Numbered from the stretch's first letter, positions 15,624-24,797 are shown. The stretch: 45,454 nucleotides of DNA from a candidate division WOR-1 bacterium RIFOXYB2_FULL_42_35 (GCA_001771545.1 MEUC01000027.1:1-45454); one strand, 5' to 3'. Numbers and translations: made by a program. Notes: generated from the letters alone by a model not told the origin.

Positions 15624-16029
15624 GCTCCGCGTTGTACTGGACACCAACATCTATATCTCTGCCTTGCTCTTTGGCGGCCTGCCAGCCGAGCTTGTAGAAC
15701 TGGCCAGGGACAAAAAGCTACAATTGCTAACCTCTTCGGCCATCTTATTGGAATTGGCAAGAATATTGCAAACCAAGTTTAAGTTCAAAAGAACCATGGT
15801 CTTAAATGTTGTGGCTGAAATTAAACGGTTAGCCGAAATTGTTAACCCTGAGATCAAGATTGATATTATAAAAAGTGATCCGGCTGATAATAAAATAATT
15901 GAATGTGCTGTAATAGGCCGGGCCGATTATATTGTAACGGGTGATAAAAAACATCTCCGGCCGCTCAATCATTACCAAAACATCATTATCAGGTTGCCAA
16001 GAGAATTTATTAAGGAAGCAATTTTTTAG
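15604..16029 (+). CDS. PIN-domain ribonuclease toxin
   Basis: 141 residues of the PIN_3 / putative toxin type. The acidic active-site residues are visible in VVLDTNIYISALLFGG (first Asp), the SSAILLELARIL segment (Glu) and SDPADNKIIECAVIGRADYIVTGDKKHL (Asp residues). Such toxins cleave RNA and are neutralised by the partner antitoxin. The start lies inside the end of the antitoxin gene. It may share a transcript with ispH, which follows after 9 bases. The cleavage target is unknown. Confidence 0.88.
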   Translation: MSSEKNKLRVVLDTNIYISALLFGGLPAELVELARDKKLQLLTSSAILLELARILQTKFKFKRTMVLNVVAEIKRLAEIVNPEIKIDIIKSDPADNKIIECAVIGRADYIVTGDKKHLRPLNHYQNIIIRLPREFIKEAIF

Positions 16030-16038
16030 CTTGGACAT

Positions 16039-16884
16039 ATGCCAATCTTAACCGCTAAACATGCCGGCTTCTGCGAAGGCGTAGAAAGAGCCTATCGCAT
16101 TGCTTTAAAAGAGATTGAGGCAGACAAAAATGTTTTTATGTTAGGAAATCTGGTCCACAATACTCAGGTTGTCGACAAGTTTAAAAAACTTGGTATTAAA
16201 AACATTAAAGACCTCTCAGAAATTTCTCCGGGGACAACCGGAACCCTAATTCTTTCTGCCCACGGTGTCCCCCCAGAAGTTTATGAACAAGCGAAAGTTT
16301 TAGGGCTAAAAATAGTTGATACCACCTGCCCTTGGGTTAAAAAACCCCAAAGAATTGCCCAACAATTAGCCCAAGAAGGCTGGCAGGTAATTATTGTTGG
16401 CGATAAAGGCCACCCGGAAGTTAAAGGTTTGGTTGGCTGGAGCGGCGGAACAGCTATTGTTGTTCAAAGCGTTGACGAACTAAAACAAGTTAGGCTCGAT
16501 CAAGAAAAACCCCTTGGCGTGTTGGCCCAAACAACTCAATCAGAAGAAAGTTTTAGCTCGATAATTGCTTATTTAAAGCAAAACTTCAAAAACGTCAAAG
16601 AACAAAACACTATTTGCGGCGCCACAGAAAAAAGACAGAGCTCTGCAATTGATTTAGCTAAAAGAGTTGATTTGATATTAATCGTTGGCGACAAGATGAG
16701 TGCCAATACTAAGCGATTAACGGAACTCTGCTCTAAAACCGGCACTGAAACTCATCAAATCCAGACTGCTGAAGAATTAAATCTTGCTTGGCTCAAAGGC
16801 AAAGAAAAAGTTGGCATCACCGCCGGTGCTTCTACCCCTGATTGGGTGATTTGGGAAGTTGAACAAAAACTCAAAACTTGCTAA
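16039..16884 (+). CDS. ispH: 4-hydroxy-3-methylbut-2-enyl diphosphate reductase
   Basis: Last enzyme of the MEP isoprenoid pathway, making IPP and DMAPP. The 281 residues carry the three iron-sulfur cysteines C12 (HAGFCEGVERA), C97 (DTTCPWVKK) and C193 (NTICGATEKRQ), plus the catalytic region SAHGVPP and the closing TAGASTPDWVI. Length is typical of the short bacterial form. The SD is weak (GGA 4 bases before the ATG); it follows the PIN gene closely and may be read through from the toxin promoter, an unusual pairing for an essential gene. Confidence 0.95.
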   Translation: MPILTAKHAGFCEGVERAYRIALKEIEADKNVFMLGNLVHNTQVVDKFKKLGIKNIKDLSEISPGTTGTLILSAHGVPPEVYEQAKVLGLKIVDTTCPWVKKPQRIAQQLAQEGWQVIIVGDKGHPEVKGLVGWSGGTAIVVQSVDELKQVRLDQEKPLGVLAQTTQSEESFSSIIAYLKQNFKNVKEQNTICGATEKRQSSAIDLAKRVDLILIVGDKMSANTKRLTELCSKTGTETHQIQTAEELNLAWLKGKEKVGITAGASTPDWVIWEVEQKLKTC

Positions 16885-16896
16885 TATTCCCTCGCC

Positions 16897-18429
16897 ATGA
16901 CCGAACACCATAAACCACGCATAACTTGGGGTTCTCAAACTGGTTTTATCTTTGCAGCTATCGGTTCTGCGATTGGACTTGGTAATATCTGGCGCTTTTC
17001 TTACATGGCCTATGAAAATGGTGGCGGCGCTTTCCTGATCCCCTACTTAATCGCCCTCTTAACTGCTGGAATCCCTTTAATGATCCTGGAATTCGGGCTT
17101 GGTCACAAAAAACATGGCGCCTCCTCCTTGGCTCTTGCTAAAATTGGCCGCGGTTTTGAATGGCTAGGCTGGTGGATGCCGGTTTTTGCCAGCCTGGGCA
17201 TCATGCTCTTTTATAGTGTCGTAATCGGCTGGTGTGTCAACTATTTTTTCTTTAGTTTTAATCTGGCCTGGGGGACTGACACGCAAACTTTCTTTACCAA
17301 AGACTTTTTAAATCTTTCCGGCGGAGTCTTTCAAATTACCGGTATCCCCATCAAACTACTCTTCTCTTTAGGCCTGGTCTGGCTTATCACCTGGTTTATC
17401 TGTTTTCGTGAAGTCAATAAAGGGATTGAAAAAGCTTGTTTGATTTTCATGCCGCTACTTTTCGTTCTGACCCTAATATTAATCGCTTGGGGAATAACCC
17501 TTCCCGGAGCAATGAAAGGGATTGCCTGGTATCTTAAACCTGACTTTAGCAAAATCATGAATTGGAAAGTTTGGATGGCCGCTTATGGTCAAATCTTTTT
17601 TACTTTAACCTTAGGTTTTGGGGTAATGATTGCCTATGCCAGCTACTTACCCAAAAGAACAGATATTGTCAAAAACGCTATTATCACCAGCTTAGTCAAT
17701 TGCCTTTATTCTTTCCTGGCAGGGTTTGCTGTTTTTAGCGTGCTTGGTTATATGGCCACCAAAAGTGGCTTGCCTATTGATCAAGTTGTCAAAGCCGGTC
17801 CTACCCTGGCCTTTGTTGTCTATCCCAAAGCGATTTCTCTTCTCCCCTTCTTTCGCGAAGCTTTTGGAATGATCTTCTTCGCCGCTTTAGTGATTGCAGG
17901 AATCTCTTCGGCAATTTCTTTGATCGAGTCTTTTTCACGAGCCATCACTGACAAATTTGCCTGGAATCGTCAATTAATTGTGACGGTTTTGTGTTTCTTT
18001 GGTTTTTTTGGCAGTCTGATTTTTGCTTCCGGCGCAGGACTCTATTGGCTTGATATTGTTGATCACTACATAAATCAATATGGACTGATTCTAGCTGGAA
18101 TCTTGGAATGTCTGGTAGTGGGCTGGTTTCTAAAAGCCAAAGTTCTTCGTAATCATATTAATGCGGTTTCAGACTGGAACTTAAATCGCTTCTGGGACTT
18201 TACCATTAGGATCCTGACTCCAGGGATTTTACTCGTTATCCTCATCAGCAATTTAATCAACGAATTCCAACAACCATATGGGGGTTATAATGTTAACGCC
18301 TTAATTTTGCTCGGTGGTGGCGTCCTCTTAACAACTCTCCTGATCGGCTGGGGCCTCAGCTTGCCTAAATGGGACAAGAAGAAACTTGAGTACAACCACT
18401 TTGCCGAAGAAGATAAGTTGTTGGTCTAA
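16897..18429 (+). CDS. Sodium-dependent symporter of the neurotransmitter:sodium symporter (NSS) family
   Basis: 510 residues with about twelve hydrophobic helices, an inner-membrane transporter of LeuT fold that imports amino acids or amines with sodium. The signature first helix GFIFAAIGSAIGLGNIWRFSYMAYENGGGAFLIPY (residues about 11-45) carries the sodium and substrate-binding backbone, and the sixth-helix region (QIFFTLTLGFGVMIAYASY) matches the family. Substrate cannot be told. A TAATAT box lies 9 bases before its ATG inside the end of ispH, so it may be leaderless. The following gene starts directly after its stop. Confidence 0.9.
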   Translation: MTEHHKPRITWGSQTGFIFAAIGSAIGLGNIWRFSYMAYENGGGAFLIPYLIALLTAGIPLMILEFGLGHKKHGASSLALAKIGRGFEWLGWWMPVFASLGIMLFYSVVIGWCVNYFFFSFNLAWGTDTQTFFTKDFLNLSGGVFQITGIPIKLLFSLGLVWLITWFICFREVNKGIEKACLIFMPLLFVLTLILIAWGITLPGAMKGIAWYLKPDFSKIMNWKVWMAAYGQIFFTLTLGFGVMIAYASYLPKRTDIVKNAIITSLVNCLYSFLAGFAVFSVLGYMATKSGLPIDQVVKAGPTLAFVVYPKAISLLPFFREAFGMIFFAALVIAGISSAISLIESFSRAITDKFAWNRQLIVTVLCFFGFFGSLIFASGAGLYWLDIVDHYINQYGLILAGILECLVVGWFLKAKVLRNHINAVSDWNLNRFWDFTIRILTPGILLVILISNLINEFQQPYGGYNVNALILLGGGVLLTTLLIGWGLSLPKWDKKKLEYNHFAEEDKLLV

Positions 18430-19602
18430 ATGACAGACCTTCTTAGTAATGAGAATAAAGTAATGCGCCTTGCCTGCCGGCCCGCTTCGCCGCGAGGCGA
18501 TCAGGCAGGTAAAGCGAATATGTTATTTCCTATTCGCATTACACTTTACACATTACTTCTTTCGCTGCTACTTTGCTCTACCGCCTTCGCCTCCACTTTA
18601 GAACAACTCCGCTTCGTCCCTTATCCCGATAAAACTCGTTTAGTCTTTGATTTTGACCGAAACTTTCAGTATGAGACTAAAGCAAATAAATTAACCGGCC
18701 CGCCACGCCTGGTGATTGATTTGAACCGTAACTTCTTAAACATTAGCCCGGCTGAGATCATTTGTGGGGGGCTCGAATTTGCCAGAATTAGGTCCGGCTC
18801 CAAAAGCGGGATCGTCCACGCCCAAGTTTTAACGGTTGACCCACAAAAGATCGAGCTACGGCCTGCCTTGGCCAGAAAGAAAGAGGATCTCAACCTTCTT
18901 CTCTCCATCATCCAGTTTTTTAATCCCTGGAAAGAAGGCCCGGAAAAAGGCCAACAATTTTATCTCAACACAGTCAGCAATATCGTCAAAGACAACCAGG
19001 CCCTGGCCGGGGTTAATGGGACCTTCTTTGCTTCCAACGGTGATCCGCTGGGAATTCTCTTGATCGACGGAAAAGTTTTGTCCCAACCAATTCACGATCG
19101 CACTTCATTTTTTATTGATGACAATAATAGGCCTTATATTGATAACATTTTTGTTGTTAAAGATAAGAACTCCACATCCATAAAACTTGTGCCCTATGCC
19201 ACCGCTCCCAAAGAGATCAGCCAACTTATTTCTGGCGGCCCGCGTTTGATCAAAAAAGGCCGGCTCTATGTTTCCAAACTGACCGAAAAATTTCAAAATG
19301 ATATTGCTCGGGGTCGGGCAGCAAGAACCGCAATCGGAATTACCAAGCAAGATCAAATTCTGCTAGTAACGGTTGACGTCATAAGCAAAAAAAACAATAA
19401 CCCATATGACCAACGCAAGAATAGTATCGGTGTAACGCTTGAAGAACTATCACAACTAATGTTAGATTTGGGGGCCGTGGAAGCCATGAATCTTGATGGG
19501 GGAGGCTCCTCGACAATGTTTGTTAAAGATCAAGTCGTCAATAACCCAACAGGTGGACAACAAAGACTAGTCAGCAACGCGATTATATTGAAAATAAAAT
19601 AA
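18430..19602 (+). CDS. AMIN-domain and phosphodiester glycosidase (NAGPA-like) exported protein
   Basis: 390 residues from the ATG that abuts the symporter stop codon; an internal ATG at 18520 would also give a good signal peptide (MLFPIRITLYTLLLSLLL, then TAFA). Residues about 55-105 look like an AMIN domain, which usually targets peptidoglycan. The remainder is the NAGPA / phosphodiester glycosidase domain: GVNGTFFASNGDPLG, ISGGPRLIKKG, ARGRAARTAIGI and the hallmark NLDGGGSSTMF near the end. It acts outside the inner membrane, probably on cell-wall or teichoic-like phosphodiesters. The N-terminal codons are made by a dispersed repeat that also encodes the BamA signal peptide, with a second GC-rich repeat nested in it. 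Confidence 0.85.
   Translation: MTDLLSNENKVMRLACRPASPRGDQAGKANMLFPIRITLYTLLLSLLLCSTAFASTLEQLRFVPYPDKTRLVFDFDRNFQYETKANKLTGPPRLVIDLNRNFLNISPAEIICGGLEFARIRSGSKSGIVHAQVLTVDPQKIELRPALARKKEDLNLLLSIIQFFNPWKEGPEKGQQFYLNTVSNIVKDNQALAGVNGTFFASNGDPLGILLIDGKVLSQPIHDRTSFFIDDNNRPYIDNIFVVKDKNSTSIKLVPYATAPKEISQLISGGPRLIKKGRLYVSKLTEKFQNDIARGRAARTAIGITKQDQILLVTVDVISKKNNNPYDQRKNSIGVTLEELSQLMLDLGAVEAMNLDGGGSSTMFVKDQVVNNPTGGQQRLVSNAIILKIK
18451..18572 (+). repeat. Dispersed repeat encoding a signal peptide, with a nested GC-rich repeat
   Basis: The outer parts match the region at about 39532-39605: GAATAAAGTAATGCG at the left and, after a short variable part, a right half containing ATTCGCATTACACTTTACAC. Left and right halves are partly inverted (GTAATGCG with CGCATTAC, GCGAATA with TATTCGC). 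Here a GC-rich stretch (about 18474-18514), related to the one at 8833-8896, lies between the halves. Translation gives the RITLYTLL hydrophobic core in both genes. Confidence 0.65.
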
Positions 19603-19612
19603 CAACACGTTT

Positions 19613-19635
19613 CCCCTCTCCCTCTGGGAGAGGGG
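19613..19635. terminator. Strong hairpin between convergent genes
   Basis: Perfect 10-bp arms CCCCTCTCCC (19613-19622) and GGGAGAGGGG (19626-19635) with a 3-base loop lie between the ends of the glycosidase and redoxin genes. No T-tract flanks it on either side, but its position between convergent genes suggests that it limits read-through. The CCCTCTCCC/GGGAGAGGG word is also a common dispersed palindrome in bacterial genomes. Confidence 0.6.
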
Positions 19636-19649
19636 TCTGGGGTGAGGGC

Positions 19650-19976
19650 TTAGTTAACCTCTCCCTTGCTTGCTGGTTTCAGCGCTTCAAAAAACTTTTG
19701 AAACTCGGAAGACAATGGCACCTTGCCATGCCAATGAGCCAAAACATCACTGTCTTGTTCAATTACTGTTGAAGGAATCTTGGTTACAGAATAAAAGGCC
19801 CCTTCTGCCAGACCATCAGCTGTTTCCATATCAAAAAATGTTAACCCGACCTCTTCTGGCTTAATCTCCCAACGGCTTAAAAAAGTCTCAAACTTCTTCA
19901 TCGTTGTTTTACAAAACTCACACCCGGGCTTACCAAAAACCTTAACCTTCATGTTGTTCGCTGTCTGTTGTTCCAC
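19650..19976 (-). CDS. Glutaredoxin/NrdH-like redoxin
   Basis: Thioredoxin-fold protein with the redox motif KPGCEFCKTT (Cys19 and Cys22 from the chosen start), a later KIPSTVIEQ cis-proline segment and a short C-terminal helix. I choose the GTG at 19976 because AAGGAGGAG lies 8 bases upstream, giving 108 residues. A longer frame would begin at 20042 overlapping the nrdD stop, but its first codons run through a hairpin. As the last gene of the nrdR-nrdD-nrdD operon it is the likely electron donor for the class III reductase: the NrdD2 subgroup uses redoxins rather than formate. Partnership is inferred from the operon. Confidence 0.75.
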   Translation of the reverse strand: MEQQTANNMKVKVFGKPGCEFCKTTMKKFETFLSRWEIKPEEVGLTFFDMETADGLAEGAFYSVTKIPSTVIEQDSDVLAHWHGKVPLSSEFQKFFEALKPASKGEVN

Positions 19977-20001
19977 TTTCGTCTCCTCCTTTATAATATA
20001 A

Positions 20002-20021
20002 CCCCACACTAAAGCGTGGGG
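20002..20021. repeat. Hairpin in the nrdD-redoxin junction
   Basis: CCCCAC and GTGGGG arms (20002-20007 with 20016-20021; loop ACTAAAGC) sit between the nrdD stop and the SD of the redoxin gene. It has the look of a dispersed hairpin repeat and could act as an RNA processing or attenuation point within the operon. Confidence 0.5.
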
Positions 20022-20038
20022 AATGATTCCCTCAGAAT

Positions 20039-22192
20039 TCATTCTGGGGTAGTGAAAACCCCTTTATGACGATCTCTTAACTCGGCAATCTTGCCCTTAT
20101 TCCACCCGGGTACTCGAGAAAAATAGCCAGTAATCCTAGTAATCCCCTCAATATTGGCTGAGGAACAATGGGGACATTGTTCATGCAAGCCACGAGTTGT
20201 TTTGCCACAGTCGGCACAAGATGTAAACTCTGGCGAAAAAGCAATTTGGGCATTATCTGTATTCTTGAAAGTTTTGATCACAAAATTAGCAATTGATTCG
20301 GCCGAAGGCCTTGATTCCCCCAACCAAACGTGAGTTAACGCTCCAGCATCAATCAAAGGATGAAATAACCCTTCCCGCTTAACTTTATCAATGGCATTCA
20401 TGGGCTGGGAAACATTAAAATAAGTTGAGTTGGTATAATAAATTTCCTCACTGCCTTGGTTGCCTTTTATAACCTGTTTGGTTTGCTCTGGAAAATGGGC
20501 CATATCCAGCTTGGCAAAGCGATAAGCGGTTGACTCGGCTGGGGTCTGCTCTAAAACAAAGTGCTGGTCATACTTTTCCGACAATTCCTCACACTTCAGC
20601 TTCATAAAAGAGATAATTTTTAGGCCGAAACGCAGGGCAGCATCACTCTCGTGCATTTCTTGTCCAAGATGAAACTGTACCATCTCATTTAAGCCAAGGA
20701 TACCAACTAGATAGGTAACTCGGCGCAACCTTAGATAAGCTTCGCCGTCTCTGTTCATCGCCAGCAGAGCCAAAGGCCCATTTTCGCCTTCAGCTAACAA
20801 TAGCTCAATAAATTTTCTTTTCTCATTGTGGGCTCGGATGACAATTTCCAGAGAATTCTCTATTTCCTGAAAAAGCTGGTCAGTATCTTTTTCGGCTCGA
20901 TACGCCAGACGCGGTAAATTGACCGTCACATTTTGAATCGCGGAATAGCGCATCCGCCATGGTTCTTTAGCATCTTGAAGGTCTGAGTATTCTAATTTAA
21001 AAGATAGGCGGCAGCACTCGGAAATCTTAGCGGTCTCCCCCCGATCAAAGACAAAATACGTGTTGCCCATCTCTGTTGCTACTTCAGAAATTAATTTAAG
21101 AAATTCTTCGTGACCTGGCGTGTTGAAAAACTTGTCGGTAATATGAACCAATGGTTTAGGAAAGAAAAATGGTCGGCCGGAAGCATCCCCTTCTTTGTAA
21201 ACCTCAAACATGGCTTTAGCAAAAGACTGGGCTTCATTAATATAGTCGGAGTAAACCTTGCCAGTTGGAATTCCACCACGACCCAAGGCCGGCACGTTTT
21301 CAAAGTGTTTGGGAATTTCCCAGTAGACATTTAAGTCGGAAAACAACCCTTGGCCGCCACGAGAAACAGCCACACCGGCAAACTCGGTAATTAACTTGCG
21401 GGCTAGTTTTTTAACGTGACCATAGCCATAGCCTTCAATGTACGGCGCCAGGAAAAGATTAACCGCATCCCAACCAATTGCCCCGGCAAAATAGCCATGC
21501 AAAGCTGTAGAAAATTTAACAATTTGAGCTACCAGCTCATCAGCGTCCTGAGCTGAACCTTCAAGACCCTTAGTCCCTGGCAAATCCAAACCAAATTTTT
21601 TCACAAATTCAATTGACTGACCACTGCAGTAAGGCCGATCAATAAATCCTAGATCATGTAAATGGATGTCCCCACACATATGGGCATCTGCTACTGGCAA
21701 AGAAAAAACATTGAGCAGGGCATACTCTTTCTTAATGTTTTCGGCTAAGGTTAAATTTGTCGCTTCTGGCGAGTGGGGAGAGTTGGCGTTCTCTTTGTTT
21801 TTGTGGAAGATAATTTTATTGACATCATAAACCGGCACCCCTAAGCGAGTGTGTTTACGTCTGGCATCTTCAAGCCCATACTCCAACAACTTAACATCAA
21901 CCAACTCTCTAACCAAAGGGGAAGTGATTGTTTTAACGGCAATCGTACGCAACTGTTTTTCCACCTCAATCGCAATAATCGTCGCTATTTCACGATTGAT
22001 GCCGGTTTCTTTTACTAGAGCCCCAATAATTTTTTCCCGATCCCAAGCCACAATATCATCGGTTGAGGTGCGGACAAAGACTGACAAATCCGTGGCATCT
22101 TCTTTTTCCAAAATGGAACCGAGAATTTTATTCTCGGGTTCCGTCTTGGATTTTGGAATCTCCTTGGTTATTGTCTCTTGGTTATTGGTCAT
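20039..22192 (-). CDS. nrdD: Anaerobic (class III) ribonucleoside-triphosphate reductase, second copy
   Basis: 717 residues. An N-terminal ATP-cone region (about 35-115) is followed by the glycyl radical enzyme barrel with RPYCSGQS, FFPKPLVH and ISECCRLSF cysteines, then a zinc ribbon CADCG plus CPHCSS. The glycyl radical is Gly689 in RITGYFS. It makes deoxyribonucleotides without oxygen. Most of the sequence is the same as the neighbouring copy, so this is a tandem duplication. It differs in the N-terminus, where about 18 additional residues are encoded by a palindromic element (22106-22158). It overlaps the upstream copy by 4 bases. No NrdG activase gene is in the window. Confidence 0.95.
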   Translation of the reverse strand: MTNNQETITKEIPKSKTEPENKILGSILEKEDATDLSVFVRTSTDDIVAWDREKIIGALVKETGINREIATIIAIEVEKQLRTIAVKTITSPLVRELVDVKLLEYGLEDARRKHTRLGVPVYDVNKIIFHKNKENANSPHSPEATNLTLAENIKKEYALLNVFSLPVADAHMCGDIHLHDLGFIDRPYCSGQSIEFVKKFGLDLPGTKGLEGSAQDADELVAQIVKFSTALHGYFAGAIGWDAVNLFLAPYIEGYGYGHVKKLARKLITEFAGVAVSRGGQGLFSDLNVYWEIPKHFENVPALGRGGIPTGKVYSDYINEAQSFAKAMFEVYKEGDASGRPFFFPKPLVHITDKFFNTPGHEEFLKLISEVATEMGNTYFVFDRGETAKISECCRLSFKLEYSDLQDAKEPWRMRYSAIQNVTVNLPRLAYRAEKDTDQLFQEIENSLEIVIRAHNEKRKFIELLLAEGENGPLALLAMNRDGEAYLRLRRVTYLVGILGLNEMVQFHLGQEMHESDAALRFGLKIISFMKLKCEELSEKYDQHFVLEQTPAESTAYRFAKLDMAHFPEQTKQVIKGNQGSEEIYYTNSTYFNVSQPMNAIDKVKREGLFHPLIDAGALTHVWLGESRPSAESIANFVIKTFKNTDNAQIAFSPEFTSCADCGKTTRGLHEQCPHCSSANIEGITRITGYFSRVPGWNKGKIAELRDRHKGVFTTPE
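22106..22158 (-). repeat. In-frame palindromic element in the 5' end of nrdD
   Basis: Outer arms TTCCAAAAT and ATTTTGGAA (22106-22114 with 22150-22158) and inner arms GGAACCGAGAAT and ATTCTCGGGTTCC form a long hairpin with one bulge. The element is translated. The sister nrdD copy upstream lacks it, so it was inserted after the duplication or lost from the sister. Confidence 0.65.
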
Positions 22193-24291
22193 TTACTAAA
22201 GGCCTCCCCCACTCTTTGACGTTGCTTTAATTCACCAAGCTTGCCTTTATTCCAACCGGAAATCTTGGAAAAATAACCAGTAATCCTAGTAATGCCATCG
22301 ATATTGTCTGACTGACAATAAGGACAAACTTCTTTGAGGCCGCGCACAATTTTGCCGCACTGGTTACAAGAAGTAAATTCCGGGGAAAAAGCGATTTGGG
22401 CATTGTCGGTATTCTTAAAGGTCTTGATCACAAAATTAGCAATAGATTCTGGAGAAGGTTTTGATTCGCCCAACCAAACATGGGTTAATGCCCCAGCGTC
22501 AATTAAGGGATGAAACAACCCTTCTTTTTTGACTTTTTCAATCGGGCTCATAACTTCACCCACATTAAAGTAGGTGGAGTTGGTATAATACATTTCTCGA
22601 GTTTCTTTGTTGCCTTTAACAACCTTGTTAGCCTGCTCAGGAAAGTGTTCCATATCAAGTTTGGCAAAACGATAAGCTGTTGATTCTGCCGGAGTCTGTT
22701 CCAAAACAAAATGCATGCCATGTTTTTTGGACAACTCTTCACACTTTATCTTCATATAAGAGATAACTTTGAGCCCAAACTTTAAGGCCTCATCATTTTC
22801 GTGCAGCTCCTTGCCGAAATGAGCCTGAACCAACTCATTCAAACCCAAAATCCCAACTAAATAACTAACCCGCCACATGCGCAAGTAAGCTGTGCCATCC
22901 CGCTTCATCGCCAAGAGTGACAATGGTCCACGATGGGCTTTAGCTAGTAACTCTTCGATAAACTCTTTCTTTTTAATATGGGCTTGAGCGGACAACTCCA
23001 AATAATAAGATAAGAGATCAAACAATTTTTCATCGGCGCCCTTGGCCTTAAAAGCCAGGCGCGGCAAATTGATGGTCACGTTCTGCAAAGCAGAATAACG
23101 CATGCGCCAAGGCTCATTAGCGTCATCAAGATCGGATTGATCCAGCTTAAACGACAAGCGGCAGCATTCAGAAATTTTGGCAGTTTCTCCACGGTCAAAA
23201 ACAAAATAAGTTGTGCCCATCTCGGCCGCAACTTTAGAAATATGGATTAAAAATTCTTCATGGCGTGGGGTCTTGAAGAATTTTTCAGTCATGTGCACCA
23301 ATGGTTTAGGGAAGAAAAAGGGCCGACCGGAGCCATCACCTTTCATATAAACATCAAACAAGGCCCAAGCAAAACGCTGAGACTCTTCAATATAATCGGA
23401 ATATGTTTTCCCGGTATATTCACCACCAGGCCCAATAGCCCGAACATTTTCAAAGTGCTTGGGTATTTCCCAGTAAATATTAATATCAGAGAAGATTGCC
23501 TGACCACCACGAGCTACAGCCTGCTGACTATATTCATAGATCATCATCTGAGCAACCTGATGGACCTCTGCGTCAGACATACCGACTAAAAATGGGGCAA
23601 AGAAAATATTGACCGCATCCCAACCAATTGCCCCGGCAAAAACCCCTTGCAGTGCGGCAGAGAATTTAACCATTTGAGCCAAAAGAACTTCGGCATGTTT
23701 AGCTGGTTTGGCGATTGATAAGGCATTGGGCAGATCTAAACCGAATTTCTTAACGTACTCAACCGACTGGCCGCTGCAATAAGGACGATCAACAAAACCT
23801 AAATCGTGCAGATGGATGTCTCCACGCATGTGCGCATCTGCTATTTCGGCAGGAAAAACATATAGTAAAGCGAATTCTTTTTTGATCCCTTCAGCAAGGG
23901 TCAAGTTTGTGGCCTCAGGCCCATGAGGGACATTCGCGTTTTCCTTGTTTTGGCTGAAGATAATCTCTTTAACATCGAAAAGCGGTGCACCTAAACGAGT
24001 ATGCAAGCGACGGGCATCTTCTAAACCATGCTCCAACAATTTGACGTCGACCAACTCACGAATTAGCGGGGAGGTAACTGATTTCAGATTAAGACTTTTA
24101 ATCTGCTCTTCCACTTCCCAGCCAATCAATTTAGCCACCGACTCGTCAATTTGTGTTTCGCGGATCAGGGCCGCCACAATTCTGGCCCGATCCCAACCTA
24201 CTATGTTATCCGCTGAAGTGCGGACAAATAAGGCTAAATCAGTTGCATCCTCAAATACTTTCTTTTCTTTCGTCATTACTCCACTTTCCAT
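22189..24291 (-). CDS. nrdD: Anaerobic (class III) ribonucleoside-triphosphate reductase, first copy
   Basis: 700 residues with the same order as the second copy: ATP-cone at about 15-95, barrel motifs RPYCSGQSVEY, GRPFFFPKPLVHMTEKF, KISECCRLSF, zinc ribbon CNQCG plus CPYCQS, and the glycyl radical Gly672 in RITGYFS. AGGAGG 8 bases before the ATG fixes the start, 4 bases after the nrdR stop. Expression is likely repressed by NrdR through the box at 24798-24813. Having two complete copies, both with intact radical and cysteine motifs, suggests either dosage or different allosteric or redox partners rather than decay. Confidence 0.95.
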   Translation of the reverse strand: MESGVMTKEKKVFEDATDLALFVRTSADNIVGWDRARIVAALIRETQIDESVAKLIGWEVEEQIKSLNLKSVTSPLIRELVDVKLLEHGLEDARRLHTRLGAPLFDVKEIIFSQNKENANVPHGPEATNLTLAEGIKKEFALLYVFPAEIADAHMRGDIHLHDLGFVDRPYCSGQSVEYVKKFGLDLPNALSIAKPAKHAEVLLAQMVKFSAALQGVFAGAIGWDAVNIFFAPFLVGMSDAEVHQVAQMMIYEYSQQAVARGGQAIFSDINIYWEIPKHFENVRAIGPGGEYTGKTYSDYIEESQRFAWALFDVYMKGDGSGRPFFFPKPLVHMTEKFFKTPRHEEFLIHISKVAAEMGTTYFVFDRGETAKISECCRLSFKLDQSDLDDANEPWRMRYSALQNVTINLPRLAFKAKGADEKLFDLLSYYLELSAQAHIKKKEFIEELLAKAHRGPLSLLAMKRDGTAYLRMWRVSYLVGILGLNELVQAHFGKELHENDEALKFGLKVISYMKIKCEELSKKHGMHFVLEQTPAESTAYRFAKLDMEHFPEQANKVVKGNKETREMYYTNSTYFNVGEVMSPIEKVKKEGLFHPLIDAGALTHVWLGESKPSPESIANFVIKTFKNTDNAQIAFSPEFTSCNQCGKIVRGLKEVCPYCQSDNIDGITRITGYFSKISGWNKGKLGELKQRQRVGEAFSK

Positions 24292-24295
24292 TCCC

Positions 24296-24751
24296 TTATC
24301 CTCCTACTGTTATTTCGTTGACCTCGCGGATGAATTCTGAGAGGTTCTCAAATTTACGACAAACCGAAGCAAAGCGTACATAAGCAATCTTGTCGATATT
24401 TTGCAATTGGGCCATAACTAGTTCGCCGATTTTAACTGTGTTGACTTCCCTACCTGCTTCACGGTGAACTTGCTTTTCAACTTCATCAACCAATTCTTCG
24501 ATCGCTTCCGCACTAACTGGCCTTTTTTCGCAAGCCCGCAAAATTCCTTTAGTAACTTTTTCGCGGCTGAATTGTTCTTTGCGACCATCACGTTTGATAA
24601 CTGAAACCGGCTTTTCTTCCACTCTTTCATAAGAGGTAAAACGCTCGCGGCAAGACAAACACTCTCTACGTCGACGGATTACCTTACCTTCCTCGGTTTC
24701 TCTTGACTCTAATACTTTGTCTTCAATTGCGTCACAAAATGGGCACTTCAC
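24296..24751 (-). CDS. nrdR: Transcriptional repressor NrdR
   Basis: 151-residue zinc-ribbon plus ATP-cone repressor of ribonucleotide reductase genes. The N-terminal ribbon has CPFC and CLSC cysteine pairs with ESRETEEGKVIRRRREC between them, then ERFTSYERVEE, then an ATP-cone (VIKRDGRKEQFSREKV to AYVRFASVCRKF). A GTG start at 24751 gives the conserved MKCPFC beginning, with GGGGG 7 bases upstream. It heads the nrdR-nrdD-nrdD-redoxin operon, and a NrdR box lies upstream, so it likely regulates itself and the reductases according to ATP/dATP levels. Confidence 0.96.
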   Translation of the reverse strand: MKCPFCDAIEDKVLESRETEEGKVIRRRRECLSCRERFTSYERVEEKPVSVIKRDGRKEQFSREKVTKGILRACEKRPVSAEAIEELVDEVEKQVHREAGREVNTVKIGELVMAQLQNIDKIAYVRFASVCRKFENLSEFIREVNEITVGG

Positions 24752-24797
24752 CTTGATCCCCCTATTAATGCATATCTAGTGAGTGTTAGAATTTATC

